Part shown: piece by piece, positions 39,853-49,301 of the stretch
Numbering within the stretch: the stretch's first letter is position 1
How the letters are laid out: each line of letters opens with the position of its first letter
NCBI GenBank assembly: GCA_947488845.1
Contig: CANLBM010000010.1
Span: forward strand, 1-64,000
Reading direction: 5' to 3'
Source: an uncultured Sphingomonadaceae bacterium
GTDB taxonomy: Bacteria; Pseudomonadota; Alphaproteobacteria; Sphingomonadales; Sphingomonadaceae
Length of the DNA: 64,000 nt
Translations under genes and position numbers: made by a program
The notes under the pieces: generated by a model
What the model saw: the letters and a program-made list of their open reading frames with translations, nothing else
The model's database searches: none
Told to the model about the DNA's origin: nothing

Positions 39853-40237
39853 GCGTTTCGAAATCCCAATTGCGATAAAAAATGTCCATGGCTCTGCGGC
39901 TTATGAGCCCTGTTGCAAAGCGATGACAATCGACGGCCTTTAGACGACCTAAGGGCGTTTAATCAAGCGGCGTCGCAGATAGGTCGCGTTTCCGGTTGAA
40001 TTTCTGCTGTTGGGTATGAAACTGTCCATCTGCTCTTCGAATACGAGTTGGCAGAAACAATAATTGTCGGATCGGCGTAGCGCGTCAACTTCGCACCGGG
40101 CTGGGACAATTTTCGTCCTTTTTGGGCCCCTCACCGCGGAACTTCGTCCGAATCGGGGCAGTTGGACTTCGAGTTGGCTTCGCCAATTTTCCAAAGTTCG
40201 AAAAGCGGACAGGCAACTTTCGGTGTCCGAATTTGGA
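39853..40237. other. Intergenic stretch with no supported gene
   Basis: These 385 bases lie upstream of the NlpC/P60 gene. A 99-codon frame on the minus strand (39949-40248) is open but has no recognisable motif or good ribosome site and overlaps the next gene's end, so it is not called. The DNA is somewhat lower in GC than the flanking genes. No hairpin terminator with a T-run was found. Confidence 0.5.
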
Positions 40238-41854
40238 TTACCGCGCATCCGAGCCCTTCTTCGCCGCCTCCGGATCGATCACAGCAGCCGAATAGGTAAA
40301 CCGCACCTCGCACACGCGCATCTTGCGCCCCATCGATTTGTCGCTGCAGCTGCAGGGTTCCTTCGAGACGACCGGTCCGAGCAGATAGCTGTCCCCGACG
40401 GAGATCTTCGCGCACATCTCCGCATCGCTTCGCATGGCTTTGCCATCCCGGTAGATCGCGCTCTCGGAGAAGTTCATCTGCTTGATTTCGCGGGGGCTGG
40501 CCTGTTCGTTGCGGGCGGAATCCGGGTTGCCGGTCGATCGGGTGGAGGCGGATGACGAGGTCGGGCGCGTCGCGCTGGCCGATGCCGTCGATGTGCTTGA
40601 GGTTTTGGACGAACATTGCCCGGGCGCGCAGCCATATTGCGCCCTGTAGCGGTCATTCGCCGCACTTGCGGCTCGCTGGTTGTCGCGGGCCATGCTGCCG
40701 GCGGCATTGTTGAGCCCGGCGGCCACGCCGGCGAGAATGGAGTCTCCGCCCGATGCCCGGCGACGGGCCTTCGCGCGTCGCTCGTCCGCCGCCCATTGGG
40801 CCCGCAGCGCGCGGCCCCTGGCGGCCACCGTCCATGCATGCATCATGACCATGGTGCTGCGGGCGGTGTTGTAATTATCGGCCCAGGTCCGGAACGCCGA
40901 CTGCACGGGCGCCAATTCGCCTTGCGTCGGCAGTACGATCTTGCCGTTCTCCAGCTTCCAGACGCTGCCCAGGCAGCTCAGCCTGTTGTAGGATATGTGA
41001 AGCAAGATCAATTTTTCTGTCGGGGTGCAGTTGAGCCAGCGTTGGTATTTTGCCGCGCGCAGCGATGCCATGGTGCGATTGAGCGCCTCGGCCTCCTCCG
41101 GTGCCATCCCGAATATGTCGTTATAGGCGCGGATGACCTCGCCGTATCTTGGCAGGCTCTTGTCGTCGGGCAGTCCGCCGTTGGTATTGGTCTGGGGCAG
41201 CACCGGCATGGCGGCCAGTTCGAGTGAGATCGAGATGCCATTGCCCTTCTTGGCGCGCGCCTTGATCAGTTTTTCGAGACCCTTGCTTCCGCTGACGCCA
41301 CCGTAATTGTAGAATGGCGAATAGTCATAGGTCAGCTCCCCATAGGTGCCGTCTTGCCAGAGGAAGAAGGTGGTAATCGCGCCCGTGCCATATTCCTCGT
41401 AGCTGCCGTAGTGTTTTTTCGAACAGGTCGGGGTGACCGTGCGGTAATCCAGCGCACCCAGTTCGGCCGCCAGGGCGGCAATGAAATCGGCGTGAAAGGC
41501 TGGCCAGGCCCCGCCTGTCAGCGTGCCCTCCAAACTATATTTGCCTTTTGAGCCGCCGATCAAGCGCTTTACGCCTTTCCAATCACCGCGCCGGTTGAAT
41601 TCATGATAGATCTGGTCAATCGCAAACAGCTTTTCCAACGGGAATGTCCGTCGATATTCATCCGCCATGTCTTTCGCCAAAAGCGCCGCATTGCGGGCAC
41701 CGGCTTCGGCAATTTTCGGGCTTTTCGGTGCGTAAAGCGCCGGGATACAGGGAAAATCCTGCGCCCGCGCGCTCGTTGCGTGGCCAGCCAGAACAACGAG
41801 CAAGGCGAACGTGCCTACGCACGATGCGAAGCGAAAATTTGTCAATTGCCCCAC
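40238..41854 (-). CDS. Large secreted protein of unknown function
   Basis: This 538-residue product starts with a signal peptide (helix FALLVVLAGHA, cleavage after SARA) from a GTG start. The mature N-terminal part (about 35-330) has a run of conserved-looking aromatic and Cys residues (for example DFPCIPAL, VTPTCSKKHYGSYEEYG, LSCLGSVW). It is followed by a basic Ala/Arg helix region, a Ser/Thr-rich linker (about 420-450) and a Cys-containing C-terminal domain (CSCSDKSMGRKMRVCEVRF). I do not recognise any family. Export to the periplasm or by the type II system is an inference only. Confidence 0.75.
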   Translation of the reverse strand: MGQLTNFRFASCVGTFALLVVLAGHATSARAQDFPCIPALYAPKSPKIAEAGARNAALLAKDMADEYRRTFPLEKLFAIDQIYHEFNRRGDWKGVKRLIGGSKGKYSLEGTLTGGAWPAFHADFIAALAAELGALDYRTVTPTCSKKHYGSYEEYGTGAITTFFLWQDGTYGELTYDYSPFYNYGGVSGSKGLEKLIKARAKKGNGISISLELAAMPVLPQTNTNGGLPDDKSLPRYGEVIRAYNDIFGMAPEEAEALNRTMASLRAAKYQRWLNCTPTEKLILLHISYNRLSCLGSVWKLENGKIVLPTQGELAPVQSAFRTWADNYNTARSTMVMMHAWTVAARGRALRAQWAADERRAKARRRASGGDSILAGVAAGLNNAAGSMARDNQRAASAANDRYRAQYGCAPGQCSSKTSSTSTASASATRPTSSSASTRSTGNPDSARNEQASPREIKQMNFSESAIYRDGKAMRSDAEMCAKISVGDSYLLGPVVSKEPCSCSDKSMGRKMRVCEVRFTYSAAVIDPEAAKKGSDAR

Positions 41855-42235
41855 CCCTTCTTTCGATCGGAACCAGCTTTCACATTCGCTATTGGGCTGT
41901 CAAGAAATTACGCAATATCACCGCAACTCTGTCTTTGGTGAGACCCGTCTGGAAAAACAGCCGTGCGCGATGCTGAACTAGACTTGCGCAACCGATCTCT
42001 TTTCCTAAAAAAATGTCGCAAAAGACCGCCATCAGTCAAGTCGTATCGCTTTGATCCAGCTTGGTTTCGGCTTCCAGTGGATTTTCAGATATCGGGTGCT
42101 AAGCGATCACATATTTCGGCCATCAGAATGTCCCTATCTGGGCCGCTAGGAACCTGCCGGCTTTATGCCACTGGGCTGCCAGCCGGGACTGATCTCGCTA
42201 GTCGAAATTCGAGCCAATCTTCTAATCGCCATGAC
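41855..42235. other. Intergenic stretch with no supported gene
   Basis: These 381 bases separate the orphan secreted-protein gene from the aminopeptidase gene, both on the minus strand. Short plus-strand frames here have no conserved features. It presumably contains the promoter of the secreted-protein gene. No repeat or RNA gene was recognised. Confidence 0.5.
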
Positions 42236-43654
42236 CTACTGCCCGTAGCGCCCCTGCAAATAGCGCCAGCTCGCCCGCAGGCCAAGCGCTTCGCCGCCTT
42301 TTGGCCGTCCCGGCTTGGCCGCCGGTCGCCAGGCAAATGTATCGAAATGCGCCCAGGGCACCGACTCCGGCGCAAATTTCTTCAGGAACAGCGCCGCCGT
42401 GATACATCCGGCGAATCCACCCGACGCGCTGTTCACGCAATCGGCAATCTCGCTGTTCAGCATCGCATCATAGCCGGACCATAGAGGCATTTGCCACAGC
42501 GGATCGCTTTCGCCGTCGCCGGCCTGCACCAGGCCCTCCGCCATGTCGCGATCATCGCAGAACATCGCCGGCAGATCCGGGCCAAGGGCAACGCGCGCCG
42601 CGCCGGTCAGCGTTGCGAAATCGATGATCATTTCCGGCTCTTCCTCGCCGGCCAGAGTCAGCGCATCGCCCAGTACCAGCCGTCCTTCGGCATCGGTATT
42701 GGTGATCTCGACGGTCAGTCCCTTGCGGCTGTGCAATATGTCGCCGGGCCGCAGGGCATTGCCATCGATCGAATTTTCCACCGCCGGGACCAGCAGATGC
42801 AGGCGCACCGGAAGCTTGGCTTCCATCACCATCCGCGCCAGCGCAATCGCATGGGCAGCGCCGCCCATGTCCTTTTTCATCAGCATCATCCCGGCCGGCG
42901 ATTTCATCGACAACCCGCCGCTGTCAAAGGTCACGCCCTTGCCGACAATCGCAATTTTCGGATGATCGGCCCTGCCCCATTTCAGTTCCAGCAGACGCGG
43001 CGCGTGGGCGCGCATCGCAGCCTTGCCGACGCCGTGGATCATCGGGAAATGCTCTTCCAGTGTATCGCCGCGCGTCACTTTCAGCTCTGCGCCGTGCTGC
43101 GCCGCCAGCTTGTCGACAATATCTTCCAGCTTGTCCGGCCCCATGTCGGCCGCCGGAGTGTTGACCATATCGCGCACCATCGCTGTCGCCTCGGCCTGAC
43201 GCACCGCTTCATCGCGCTGACCGATAGCGTCATTGACCAGCAACACGCTCGGTCCCTGCCGGTCGGGCAGTTCCTTGTAGAGATCAAATTCATGTTGCGA
43301 GATCAGCCAGCCGAACAATGTTCCCTTGGCGCTGGCCTCCTGCAGCCGATAATTGCCCTCGGGCAGGCTGCCGCCGAGCTTGGCCAGCGACCAGGCGTCG
43401 AGCTTGTTCCGGTCGGCGACACCGGCAACAACCGAAAAGTCGTCCGCGACCGACTTGTAATCGCTCTTGCCGCCGACCGGAGGCAAGAGCAGATAGGAGT
43501 CGGGATTGGCGACAAAGCGATAGGCCTTCACAATCGCGCGGATGGTCACCGGTTGCCCCTTCAGCCAGTCTTCGAAACTGCCGACATCCAATATCTGGAT
43601 ATTGCGTGCTGCCTGGCCGGTGTCGGCCTCGATCAATGCCTTAAAATCAGTCAT
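42236..43654 (-). CDS. Leucyl aminopeptidase family (M17) peptidase
   Basis: This 472-residue M17 metallopeptidase has metal and catalytic ligands in IVGKGVTFDSGGLSMKS, KKDMGGAA and the signature NTDAEGRLVLGDAL. The N-terminal domain is diverged from E. coli PepA, as in the PepB-like alphaproteobacterial enzymes. It removes N-terminal residues from peptides in the cytoplasm. It is separated from the monooxygenase gene upstream by 39 bases on the same strand, so they could share a transcript. Confidence 0.94.
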   Translation of the reverse strand: MTDFKALIEADTGQAARNIQILDVGSFEDWLKGQPVTIRAIVKAYRFVANPDSYLLLPPVGGKSDYKSVADDFSVVAGVADRNKLDAWSLAKLGGSLPEGNYRLQEASAKGTLFGWLISQHEFDLYKELPDRQGPSVLLVNDAIGQRDEAVRQAEATAMVRDMVNTPAADMGPDKLEDIVDKLAAQHGAELKVTRGDTLEEHFPMIHGVGKAAMRAHAPRLLELKWGRADHPKIAIVGKGVTFDSGGLSMKSPAGMMLMKKDMGGAAHAIALARMVMEAKLPVRLHLLVPAVENSIDGNALRPGDILHSRKGLTVEITNTDAEGRLVLGDALTLAGEEEPEMIIDFATLTGAARVALGPDLPAMFCDDRDMAEGLVQAGDGESDPLWQMPLWSGYDAMLNSEIADCVNSASGGFAGCITAALFLKKFAPESVPWAHFDTFAWRPAAKPGRPKGGEALGLRASWRYLQGRYGQ

Positions 43655-43693
43655 TTGATCGCTATAGCCACAGAATTTGCGTAGCGCGAGAGT

Positions 43694-45208
43694 CTATTCA
43701 GCCGCGATGACCTCTGCTTCGGCCTGGTTTTCCGCAGAAGAAATCGCCGCAGCAGTCGGCCTGGAAAAGACGATCACGCCATCATCCACCGCCTTGTGCC
43801 GCAGGTTGATGATGTCCTTCGGGAAATTCTGGTTGAGCCGCCACGGTTTGCGATCACCCTGTTTCGGCAGGTCCTTTATCGCCCGCTGGACATAGCCGGA
43901 GCTGAAATCGAGCATCGGCTCGGTTCCCATCGGCTCGTCGGATGGCAAGGTCGGTGTCGCGATCGGCGTGCCCTTCTTGTCCATATGGTTGATCAGGCGG
44001 CAGACATATTCGCTGGTCAGATCGGCTTTCAGCGTCCAGCTCGCGTTGGTATAGCCCATCGTCATCCCGAAATTGGGAATGCCGGAGAACATAACGCCTT
44101 TGTAATTGATCTTCTCGCCGAAATTGACCGGCTTTCCGTCAACCGAAATTTTGGCGCTGCCGCCGGTGAGCATTTTCAGCCCGGTGGCGGTCACGATGAC
44201 ATCCGCCTCGATCGTCTTGCCGGATTTCAGCTTAATGCCGTGCTTTGTAAAGGTTTCGATCTGGTCGGTGACAATCGACGCCTTGCCCGATTTGATCGAA
44301 GCAAACAGATCGCTGTCCGGCACCAGACATAGCCGCTGGTCCCACGGATTATAGCTGGGCGTGAAATTGGTCATGTCGACATCCGGCCCCATTTCCTCCT
44401 GCACCATTTCCAGCAACCGTTGCTTGAAACCGGCGGGCTTCTTGCGGGCGAGGTTGAACATGAAAATGCCCAAGAGCACATTTTTCCAGCGGGTCAGCAG
44501 ATAGGCGAGCTTGGACGGCAGAAACCTGCGCAACCGCAAGGCCCATTTATCCTCGCCCGGCCGCGATACGATATAGGTCGGGGACCGCTGCAGCATCGTG
44601 ACATGCTCCGCCGTTTCAGCCATCGACGGCACCAGCGTGACCGCGGTCGCGCCGCTGCCGATCACCACCACCTTCTTGCCGGCATAGTCGAGGTCTTCGG
44701 GCCAGAATTGCGGATGGACAATAGGTCCGGCAAAATCGGCCTTGCCGGGGAAGTCCGGATCATGGCCCTCGTCATAGCTGTAATAGCCCGAACACATGTG
44801 GAGGAAATTGCACTGGATGGTGCTGAGCGACCCGTCGCCATGCTGCAGGCTGACCGTCCAGAGAGCGGTTTCGCTCGACCAGCTGGCGTCCACCACCTTG
44901 CGGTTGAAGCGGATCTTGTCGTGCAAGCCATATTCATCGACGGTTTCGTTGAGATAATTGAGAATCGACGGCGCGTCGGCGATGGCCTTGCGGGCGGTCC
45001 AGGGTTTGAAATTATAACCCAATGTGTACATGTCGCTGTCCGAGCGAATACCGGGATAGCGGAACAGGTCCCAGGTCCCGCCTAGCCGCTCTCGCCCCTC
45101 GACAATGGCAAAGCTTTTGCCCGGGCATCTTTTGGTCAGGTGAACCGCTGCGCCGATACCGGACAGGCCGGCACCGACAATCAGGACGTCAAGAATCTCG
45201 TTTTCCAT
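43694..45208 (-). CDS. EthA-like flavin monooxygenase (Baeyer-Villiger type), copy 1
   Basis: This 504-residue FAD/NADPH enzyme has the FAD dinucleotide fold VGAGLSGIGA (11-20), GGTWDLFRYPGIRSDSDM, the Baeyer-Villiger fingerprint FxGxxxHxxxWP as FAGPIVHPQFWP (159-170) and the NADPH fold VVVIGSGATA. The N-terminal half closely resembles mycobacterial EthA. Such enzymes turn ketones into esters or oxidise sulfur compounds. Physiological substrate unknown. It is paralogous to the gene at 45703. Confidence 0.93.
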   Translation of the reverse strand: MENEILDVLIVGAGLSGIGAAVHLTKRCPGKSFAIVEGRERLGGTWDLFRYPGIRSDSDMYTLGYNFKPWTARKAIADAPSILNYLNETVDEYGLHDKIRFNRKVVDASWSSETALWTVSLQHGDGSLSTIQCNFLHMCSGYYSYDEGHDPDFPGKADFAGPIVHPQFWPEDLDYAGKKVVVIGSGATAVTLVPSMAETAEHVTMLQRSPTYIVSRPGEDKWALRLRRFLPSKLAYLLTRWKNVLLGIFMFNLARKKPAGFKQRLLEMVQEEMGPDVDMTNFTPSYNPWDQRLCLVPDSDLFASIKSGKASIVTDQIETFTKHGIKLKSGKTIEADVIVTATGLKMLTGGSAKISVDGKPVNFGEKINYKGVMFSGIPNFGMTMGYTNASWTLKADLTSEYVCRLINHMDKKGTPIATPTLPSDEPMGTEPMLDFSSGYVQRAIKDLPKQGDRKPWRLNQNFPKDIINLRHKAVDDGVIVFSRPTAAAISSAENQAEAEVIAAE

Positions 45209-45262
45209 CCCGTCACCCTACTGACATGGATGTTAATTGGCAAGTGAGAGCTTTTGCCCGGC

Positions 45263-45604
45263 CTATTCGTTGATAAGGGTCAGCGAGCGGAACAGCCCCT
45301 GATCGAGCTTTTCGTCAAAGCGGCAGCCGATATGACCGCCTTTGCACCAGATGGTGGTTGCCGAAACCGGGCTGCTGCCATCGAAGCGCAACCAGAGCGT
45401 GGTGCCGTCGGAAAATTTCGAATCGCAGGAAAGCCGGCAGCCATAGATTGAAACATCCACCAGTTCGCCGGACTTGGTCGACTTGGTCGCCTTGCCGTTC
45501 TGCCGGATCGAGGTGCGCTGGATCTGGACCGGGTGCCGGTCCATCTGACGATGTTCAATCAGCGCAGGCTTCACCGCGCGAAATTGTGAATGCATGTACC
45601 TCAT
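45263..45604 (-). CDS. PilZ-domain protein
   Basis: This 113-residue protein starts at the ATG at 45604, with AAGGGGAG 5-6 bases upstream. It is a single PilZ-like beta-barrel with a basic N-terminal R-QMDRHP segment and the VDVSIYGCRL strand (NxSxxG-like), then FSDGTTLWLRF. PilZ domains usually bind cyclic di-GMP; the first Arg motif here (RQMDR) is only a partial RxxxR, so binding is uncertain. It sits between the two EthA-like genes on the same strand. Confidence 0.78.
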   Translation of the reverse strand: MRYMHSQFRAVKPALIEHRQMDRHPVQIQRTSIRQNGKATKSTKSGELVDVSIYGCRLSCDSKFSDGTTLWLRFDGSSPVSATTIWCKGGHIGCRFDEKLDQGLFRSLTLINE

Positions 45605-45702
45605 CGCCACTCCCCTTGGTAAAGGACTTAGCGAAATCTACTCAACAAATGGTAAACGATCGTAAACAGAATATAATTTCCCTGTATATCGGGCCGCCGA
45701 AC

Positions 45703-47232
45703 TCATTCCGCTGCCTCGAGTGCGGGCTCGCTACCGCCAGCGCCCTGTTGCGAATTCGGGCCGTAAAACTGCATGACTCCGTCATCGACCGGTTCGTTGA
45801 GCAGCACCTTCTTGTCGAACAGATAATCCTGGTTGAGCTTCCACGGCATCGCGGTGCTGTTGCGCGGCAGTTCGCTGATCGACCGCTGGATATAGCCGGA
45901 CGAGAAATCGAACAGTTCCTCCTGCTCCAGTTCCTTGCCGAGCACCGGATTGGCGATCCGCGTCGAGGTCGCGTCCATATGGTTGAGGACGCGGCAGGTA
46001 AATTCCGAGACGATATCCGCCTTCAGCGTCCACGACGCGTTGAGATAGCCGAACACGATCGCCAGATTGGGAATGTCGGAGAACATGCAGCCCTTGTAAT
46101 AATAATGATCGGGCCAGTGCACCGGCTTGCCGTCGACTTCGAAGGCGACCTTGCCGGCGACCGCCAGCTTCAGCCCCGTCGCGGTGACGATGATATCGGC
46201 ATCGATCGTCTCGCCGGATTTCAGGGTGATACCGCTCTCGGTTACCGCCTCGATATGGCCGGTTTTCAGATCGGCCCTGCCCGCGGCAATCGCCTTGAAC
46301 ATGTCGCCGTCGGGCACCAGGCAAAGGCGCTGCTCCCACGGACCGTAGGGCGGCGTGTAGTCTTCCTTCACATATTTGTCGCCCAGCTCTTTCTTCATCG
46401 GCTTTTCGAGCTTGTCGATGACCTTCTGCGGATTGTCGCGAGCGGTGCGGAAGGTAATGTCCTGCATCCAGACATTCTTCTTGCGGATGATATTATAGGC
46501 CCATTTCTCCGGCATGATCTTGCGCAGGAAATTCGCCAGCCAGTCTTTCGACGGAGCCGACGCATACCAGGTCGGTGTCCGCTGCAGCATCGTCACATGG
46601 CTCGCTTTTTCCGCCAGCACCGGGACGATGGTAACGGCGGTGGCACCGCTGCCGATGATCACCACCTTCTTGCCCGTATAGTCAAAATCCCTGGGCCAGA
46701 ATTGCGGGTGAATGACGTCGCCCTTGAAGTTGGAAAGCCCTTCTATCTGCGCGTCATAGGGATTGTCATAATCATAATAGCCGGCGCCCATATAGACGAA
46801 ATTGGCGTGCATCGTGACGCGGCTGCCGTCGGATTTCTCCGCCACCACCGTCCAGCGCGCATCCTCGCTCGACCAGCTCGCCGACAGCACCTTGTGGCCG
46901 AAATATATATGTTTCTCCAGATCATGCTTGGCCTTGATCCGGTGGAGATATTTGATGATCGAGGGCCCGTCGGCAATCGCCTTCTGCTCGGTCCACGGCT
47001 CGAAACTGAAGCCCAATGTGTGCATGTCGCTGTCGCTGCGGATGCCGGGATATTGGAACAGATTCCAGGTGCCACCGATATCATCGCGGCGCTCGACGAT
47101 GGCAAAGCTCTTGCCCGGACATTTGTCCCGCAAATGCACCGCCATCCCGATGCCCGAAATCCCGGCGCCCACGATCATGACGTCGACCGATTCTGTTGCC
47201 GTTTCGCTCTGTTCCGCAAATTTTGTAGCCAT
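45703..47232 (-). CDS. EthA-like flavin monooxygenase (Baeyer-Villiger type), copy 2
   Basis: This 509-residue paralogue of the gene at 43694 has VGAGISGIGM (21-30), GGTWNLFQYPGIRSDSDM, the fingerprint FKGDVIHPQFWP (169-180) and VVIIGSGATAVT. The shared C-terminal end of the fold (FSSGYIQR, DDGVMQF) confirms descent from a common gene. A type I Baeyer-Villiger role on a lipophilic ketone is likely. Regulation is not visible, but TTGCAATTGACAATTTAATTG-rich sequence just upstream (47281-47300) is AT-rich and could hold the promoter. Confidence 0.93.
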   Translation of the reverse strand: MATKFAEQSETATESVDVMIVGAGISGIGMAVHLRDKCPGKSFAIVERRDDIGGTWNLFQYPGIRSDSDMHTLGFSFEPWTEQKAIADGPSIIKYLHRIKAKHDLEKHIYFGHKVLSASWSSEDARWTVVAEKSDGSRVTMHANFVYMGAGYYDYDNPYDAQIEGLSNFKGDVIHPQFWPRDFDYTGKKVVIIGSGATAVTIVPVLAEKASHVTMLQRTPTWYASAPSKDWLANFLRKIMPEKWAYNIIRKKNVWMQDITFRTARDNPQKVIDKLEKPMKKELGDKYVKEDYTPPYGPWEQRLCLVPDGDMFKAIAAGRADLKTGHIEAVTESGITLKSGETIDADIIVTATGLKLAVAGKVAFEVDGKPVHWPDHYYYKGCMFSDIPNLAIVFGYLNASWTLKADIVSEFTCRVLNHMDATSTRIANPVLGKELEQEELFDFSSGYIQRSISELPRNSTAMPWKLNQDYLFDKKVLLNEPVDDGVMQFYGPNSQQGAGGSEPALEAAE

Positions 47233-47396
47233 TGCCGTCTCTCCCAGCTTTTTTCATGTTATGCCATTGGCGGGGACGAGTTGCAATTGACAATTTAATT
47301 GTCCGGTTAAGCACCGCCCTTCTCCCGCACGGGAGTAGGGTACTTAACAGCCTCGCCAAAGCATGATAGCGCCGCCCGATCGAAACGATCTTCCTC

Positions 47397-47765
47397 TTGA
47401 CGGGCCTCGCCCTCGCGGCCGGCGGCCTGACGCTGATGATACGCAGCGATCTGCTGTATATCCGTGGCGGCACCCGTCATGTTCCGGCCCAGATCGTCCG
47501 CCACCAGATCCAGCGGCGCGGCGGCCGGACCCTGTACAACGCGGTGCTGCTGGTGCCCGACGGGCGCGGCGGCTTTATCGAGGTCCGCGATCCCCTGACC
47601 ACGCCCTTCCCGACCCCGGTGATCGGCGAGCGGCTCACCGTCGTCCACCCGACCGGCCACCCCGGCAAAGCGCGCATCCCCTATCCGTGGTTCCGGGCGG
47701 GGGTGTACGGGGTGCTGGGCTATGGGTTTGTGGTGTGTTTGTTGGGGGTTACGGGGTTGGGGTGA
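47397..47765 (+). CDS. DUF3592-like membrane protein, start uncertain
   Basis: The frame codes for about 122 residues with a hydrophobic start (LTGLALAAGGLTLMI), a beta-rich middle (YNAVLLVPDGRGGFIEVRDPL, IGERLTVVHPTGHPGKARI) and a C-terminal membrane helix (about 101-119). This is the DUF3592 layout. No ATG precedes it: upstream in frame are non-start codons back to a stop at 47367, so translation must begin at TTG 47397 or another weak codon, or the gene has lost its start. Function unknown. Confidence 0.55.
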   Translation: MTGLALAAGGLTLMIRSDLLYIRGGTRHVPAQIVRHQIQRRGGRTLYNAVLLVPDGRGGFIEVRDPLTTPFPTPVIGERLTVVHPTGHPGKARIPYPWFRAGVYGVLGYGFVVCLLGVTGLG

Positions 47766-47969
47766 AGACTTCGGATGGTGAGGATGGTTTTGCATAGAGA
47801 TGGGCGCGCTGTTATTTAGCTGCACCCATCGACTCGTAGAGTGATTTTCCATTGATCAAAAATGAATGAACCATAATGTTACTGTCATTGAAACAGAAGT
47901 TGATCTGTCCTACCATTCAATATTCTGCAGCATGGCGTCTTCCTTAAATCAGAATAGGAACCGGAAATA

Positions 47970-49301
47970 ATGGAATTCTATATTTCAGCAAAAAATTTTC
48001 GCTGCTTCTCATATATTCCGCCGGTTCGAATTGCTCCGATTACCCTGCTGATTGGTGAAAATAGTACAGGAAAATCTTCATTTTTGGCGGCGCTAAGAAT
48101 TTTGATGGAAATGTACGACACGAAATCCACCAACGCCTTCAACAAAGAACCTTTTTACTTGGGGAGCTTTGAACAGATCGCTCACTACAGAGGAGGTAAG
48201 GCTGGAAGAGCAAAAAATTTCGAGCTTAGCGCTCATCTGACTCCACCTGGCGTTCAACCTGACTTCTTCGGGAAACGCAACAACCTATCCGAGAGCACTC
48301 ACACGTCATTAGTCTTTAAAAAAGGTCGCACTCAGCCTCAGCTCGAAAGCATAACTATTGCCAAAGAAGGATTCTCGACTCACATCGACCTTCAGCGATC
48401 TCGGCCTAATTTGACGATAAATGACGGATCCGAAGAAATTTACTCTTATAGGTCTGACAGAGCTCCGCCATCGTCGATTTTTCAACAAAGCGTTTCTTAT
48501 CTGCGCTATTTCTTCGGAGAACTTTTGCCTGACGTAGACGAAAATGATTTCGAGTTTGAGAAAAAGAAAAAATCTGCCACTGAGAATCTGCAAGAAGCAA
48601 TAAACCTATTTGATTCTAATCTGCAAAAAAGTGTCTTTTGCTCTGAGCCCGTCAGAATACACCCTAGACGCGTCTACACTCCTTCGGAGATTGCAAACTC
48701 GAATTCAGGCGAGCAAATGTTGCTAGAAATGGCCAACCAAAAATTGATTTCGGCAAACAAGTGGAAAGAAATTCAAAAACAGTTAAACATTTTCGGCGCC
48801 AAATCTGGCCTATTTCAGAATGTTGATGTCAAGAGATTTGGTAAAACCGATAGCGACCCGTTTCAACTACAAGTCAAAAATAAGGGGCCCGCTGCAAACA
48901 TAGTCGATGTTGGATATGGTGTCTCACAGGCTCTTCCGTTGCTTTATCCTTTACAGAGTGAAGACGGCTATGAGTCATTCCTCCTACAACAGCCGGAAGT
49001 CCATCTACATCCCAGAGCACAAGCCGAGTTTGGCTCGCTGATTTGCGAATTAAGTGCACGAAATCCAAATAATTTTTATGTCGCCGAAACTCATTCGGAT
49101 TACATCGTCGACAGAATACGATCTGAAGTACTTTCTGGACGAACTTCTCCAAAAGACGTGTCAATACTACTATTTCAAAACAATGGTTTGGACGTTGATA
49201 TCATGGAGCTTCGCTTAGATGAGAAAGGCTCAATTCAAAATTTCCCTGATAACTATCGAAGCTTTTTCTTAACCGAACAAGCAAGGGTACTCGGTTTGTA
49301 A
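47970..49301 (+). CDS. AAA-family (OLD/DUF3696-like) ATPase of an ATPase-PIN pair
   Basis: This 443-residue ABC-type ATPase of the AAA_21 / OLD-related group has Walker A GENSTGKSS (29-37), a signature-like GYGVSQALP (~315), Walker B LLQQPEVHLHP (~338) and the switch AETHSDYIVDR (~372). The C-terminal end DIMELRLDEKGSIQNFPD resembles DUF3696. There is no TOPRIM domain, unlike true OLD nucleases. The gene is much richer in AT than its surroundings, which suggests transfer. Its TAA overlaps the next ATG by one base, so it is co-translated with a PIN nuclease. Anti-phage or toxin-control role is inference. Confidence 0.87.
   Translation: MEFYISAKNFRCFSYIPPVRIAPITLLIGENSTGKSSFLAALRILMEMYDTKSTNAFNKEPFYLGSFEQIAHYRGGKAGRAKNFELSAHLTPPGVQPDFFGKRNNLSESTHTSLVFKKGRTQPQLESITIAKEGFSTHIDLQRSRPNLTINDGSEEIYSYRSDRAPPSSIFQQSVSYLRYFFGELLPDVDENDFEFEKKKKSATENLQEAINLFDSNLQKSVFCSEPVRIHPRRVYTPSEIANSNSGEQMLLEMANQKLISANKWKEIQKQLNIFGAKSGLFQNVDVKRFGKTDSDPFQLQVKNKGPAANIVDVGYGVSQALPLLYPLQSEDGYESFLLQQPEVHLHPRAQAEFGSLICELSARNPNNFYVAETHSDYIVDRIRSEVLSGRTSPKDVSILLFQNNGLDVDIMELRLDEKGSIQNFPDNYRSFFLTEQARVLGL

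Noticed and set aside
39949..40248. A 99-codon minus-strand frame before the NlpC/P60 gene
   Set aside because: No ribosome site, no motif, and it overlaps the end of the well-supported secreted-protein gene in another frame.
45358..47298. A 646-codon open frame on the plus strand opposite the second EthA-like gene
   Set aside because: It is the antisense of a GC-rich gene with strong FAD and Baeyer-Villiger motifs; its own translation has no recognisable domain and is rich in His/Arg/Asp as expected for a shadow frame.
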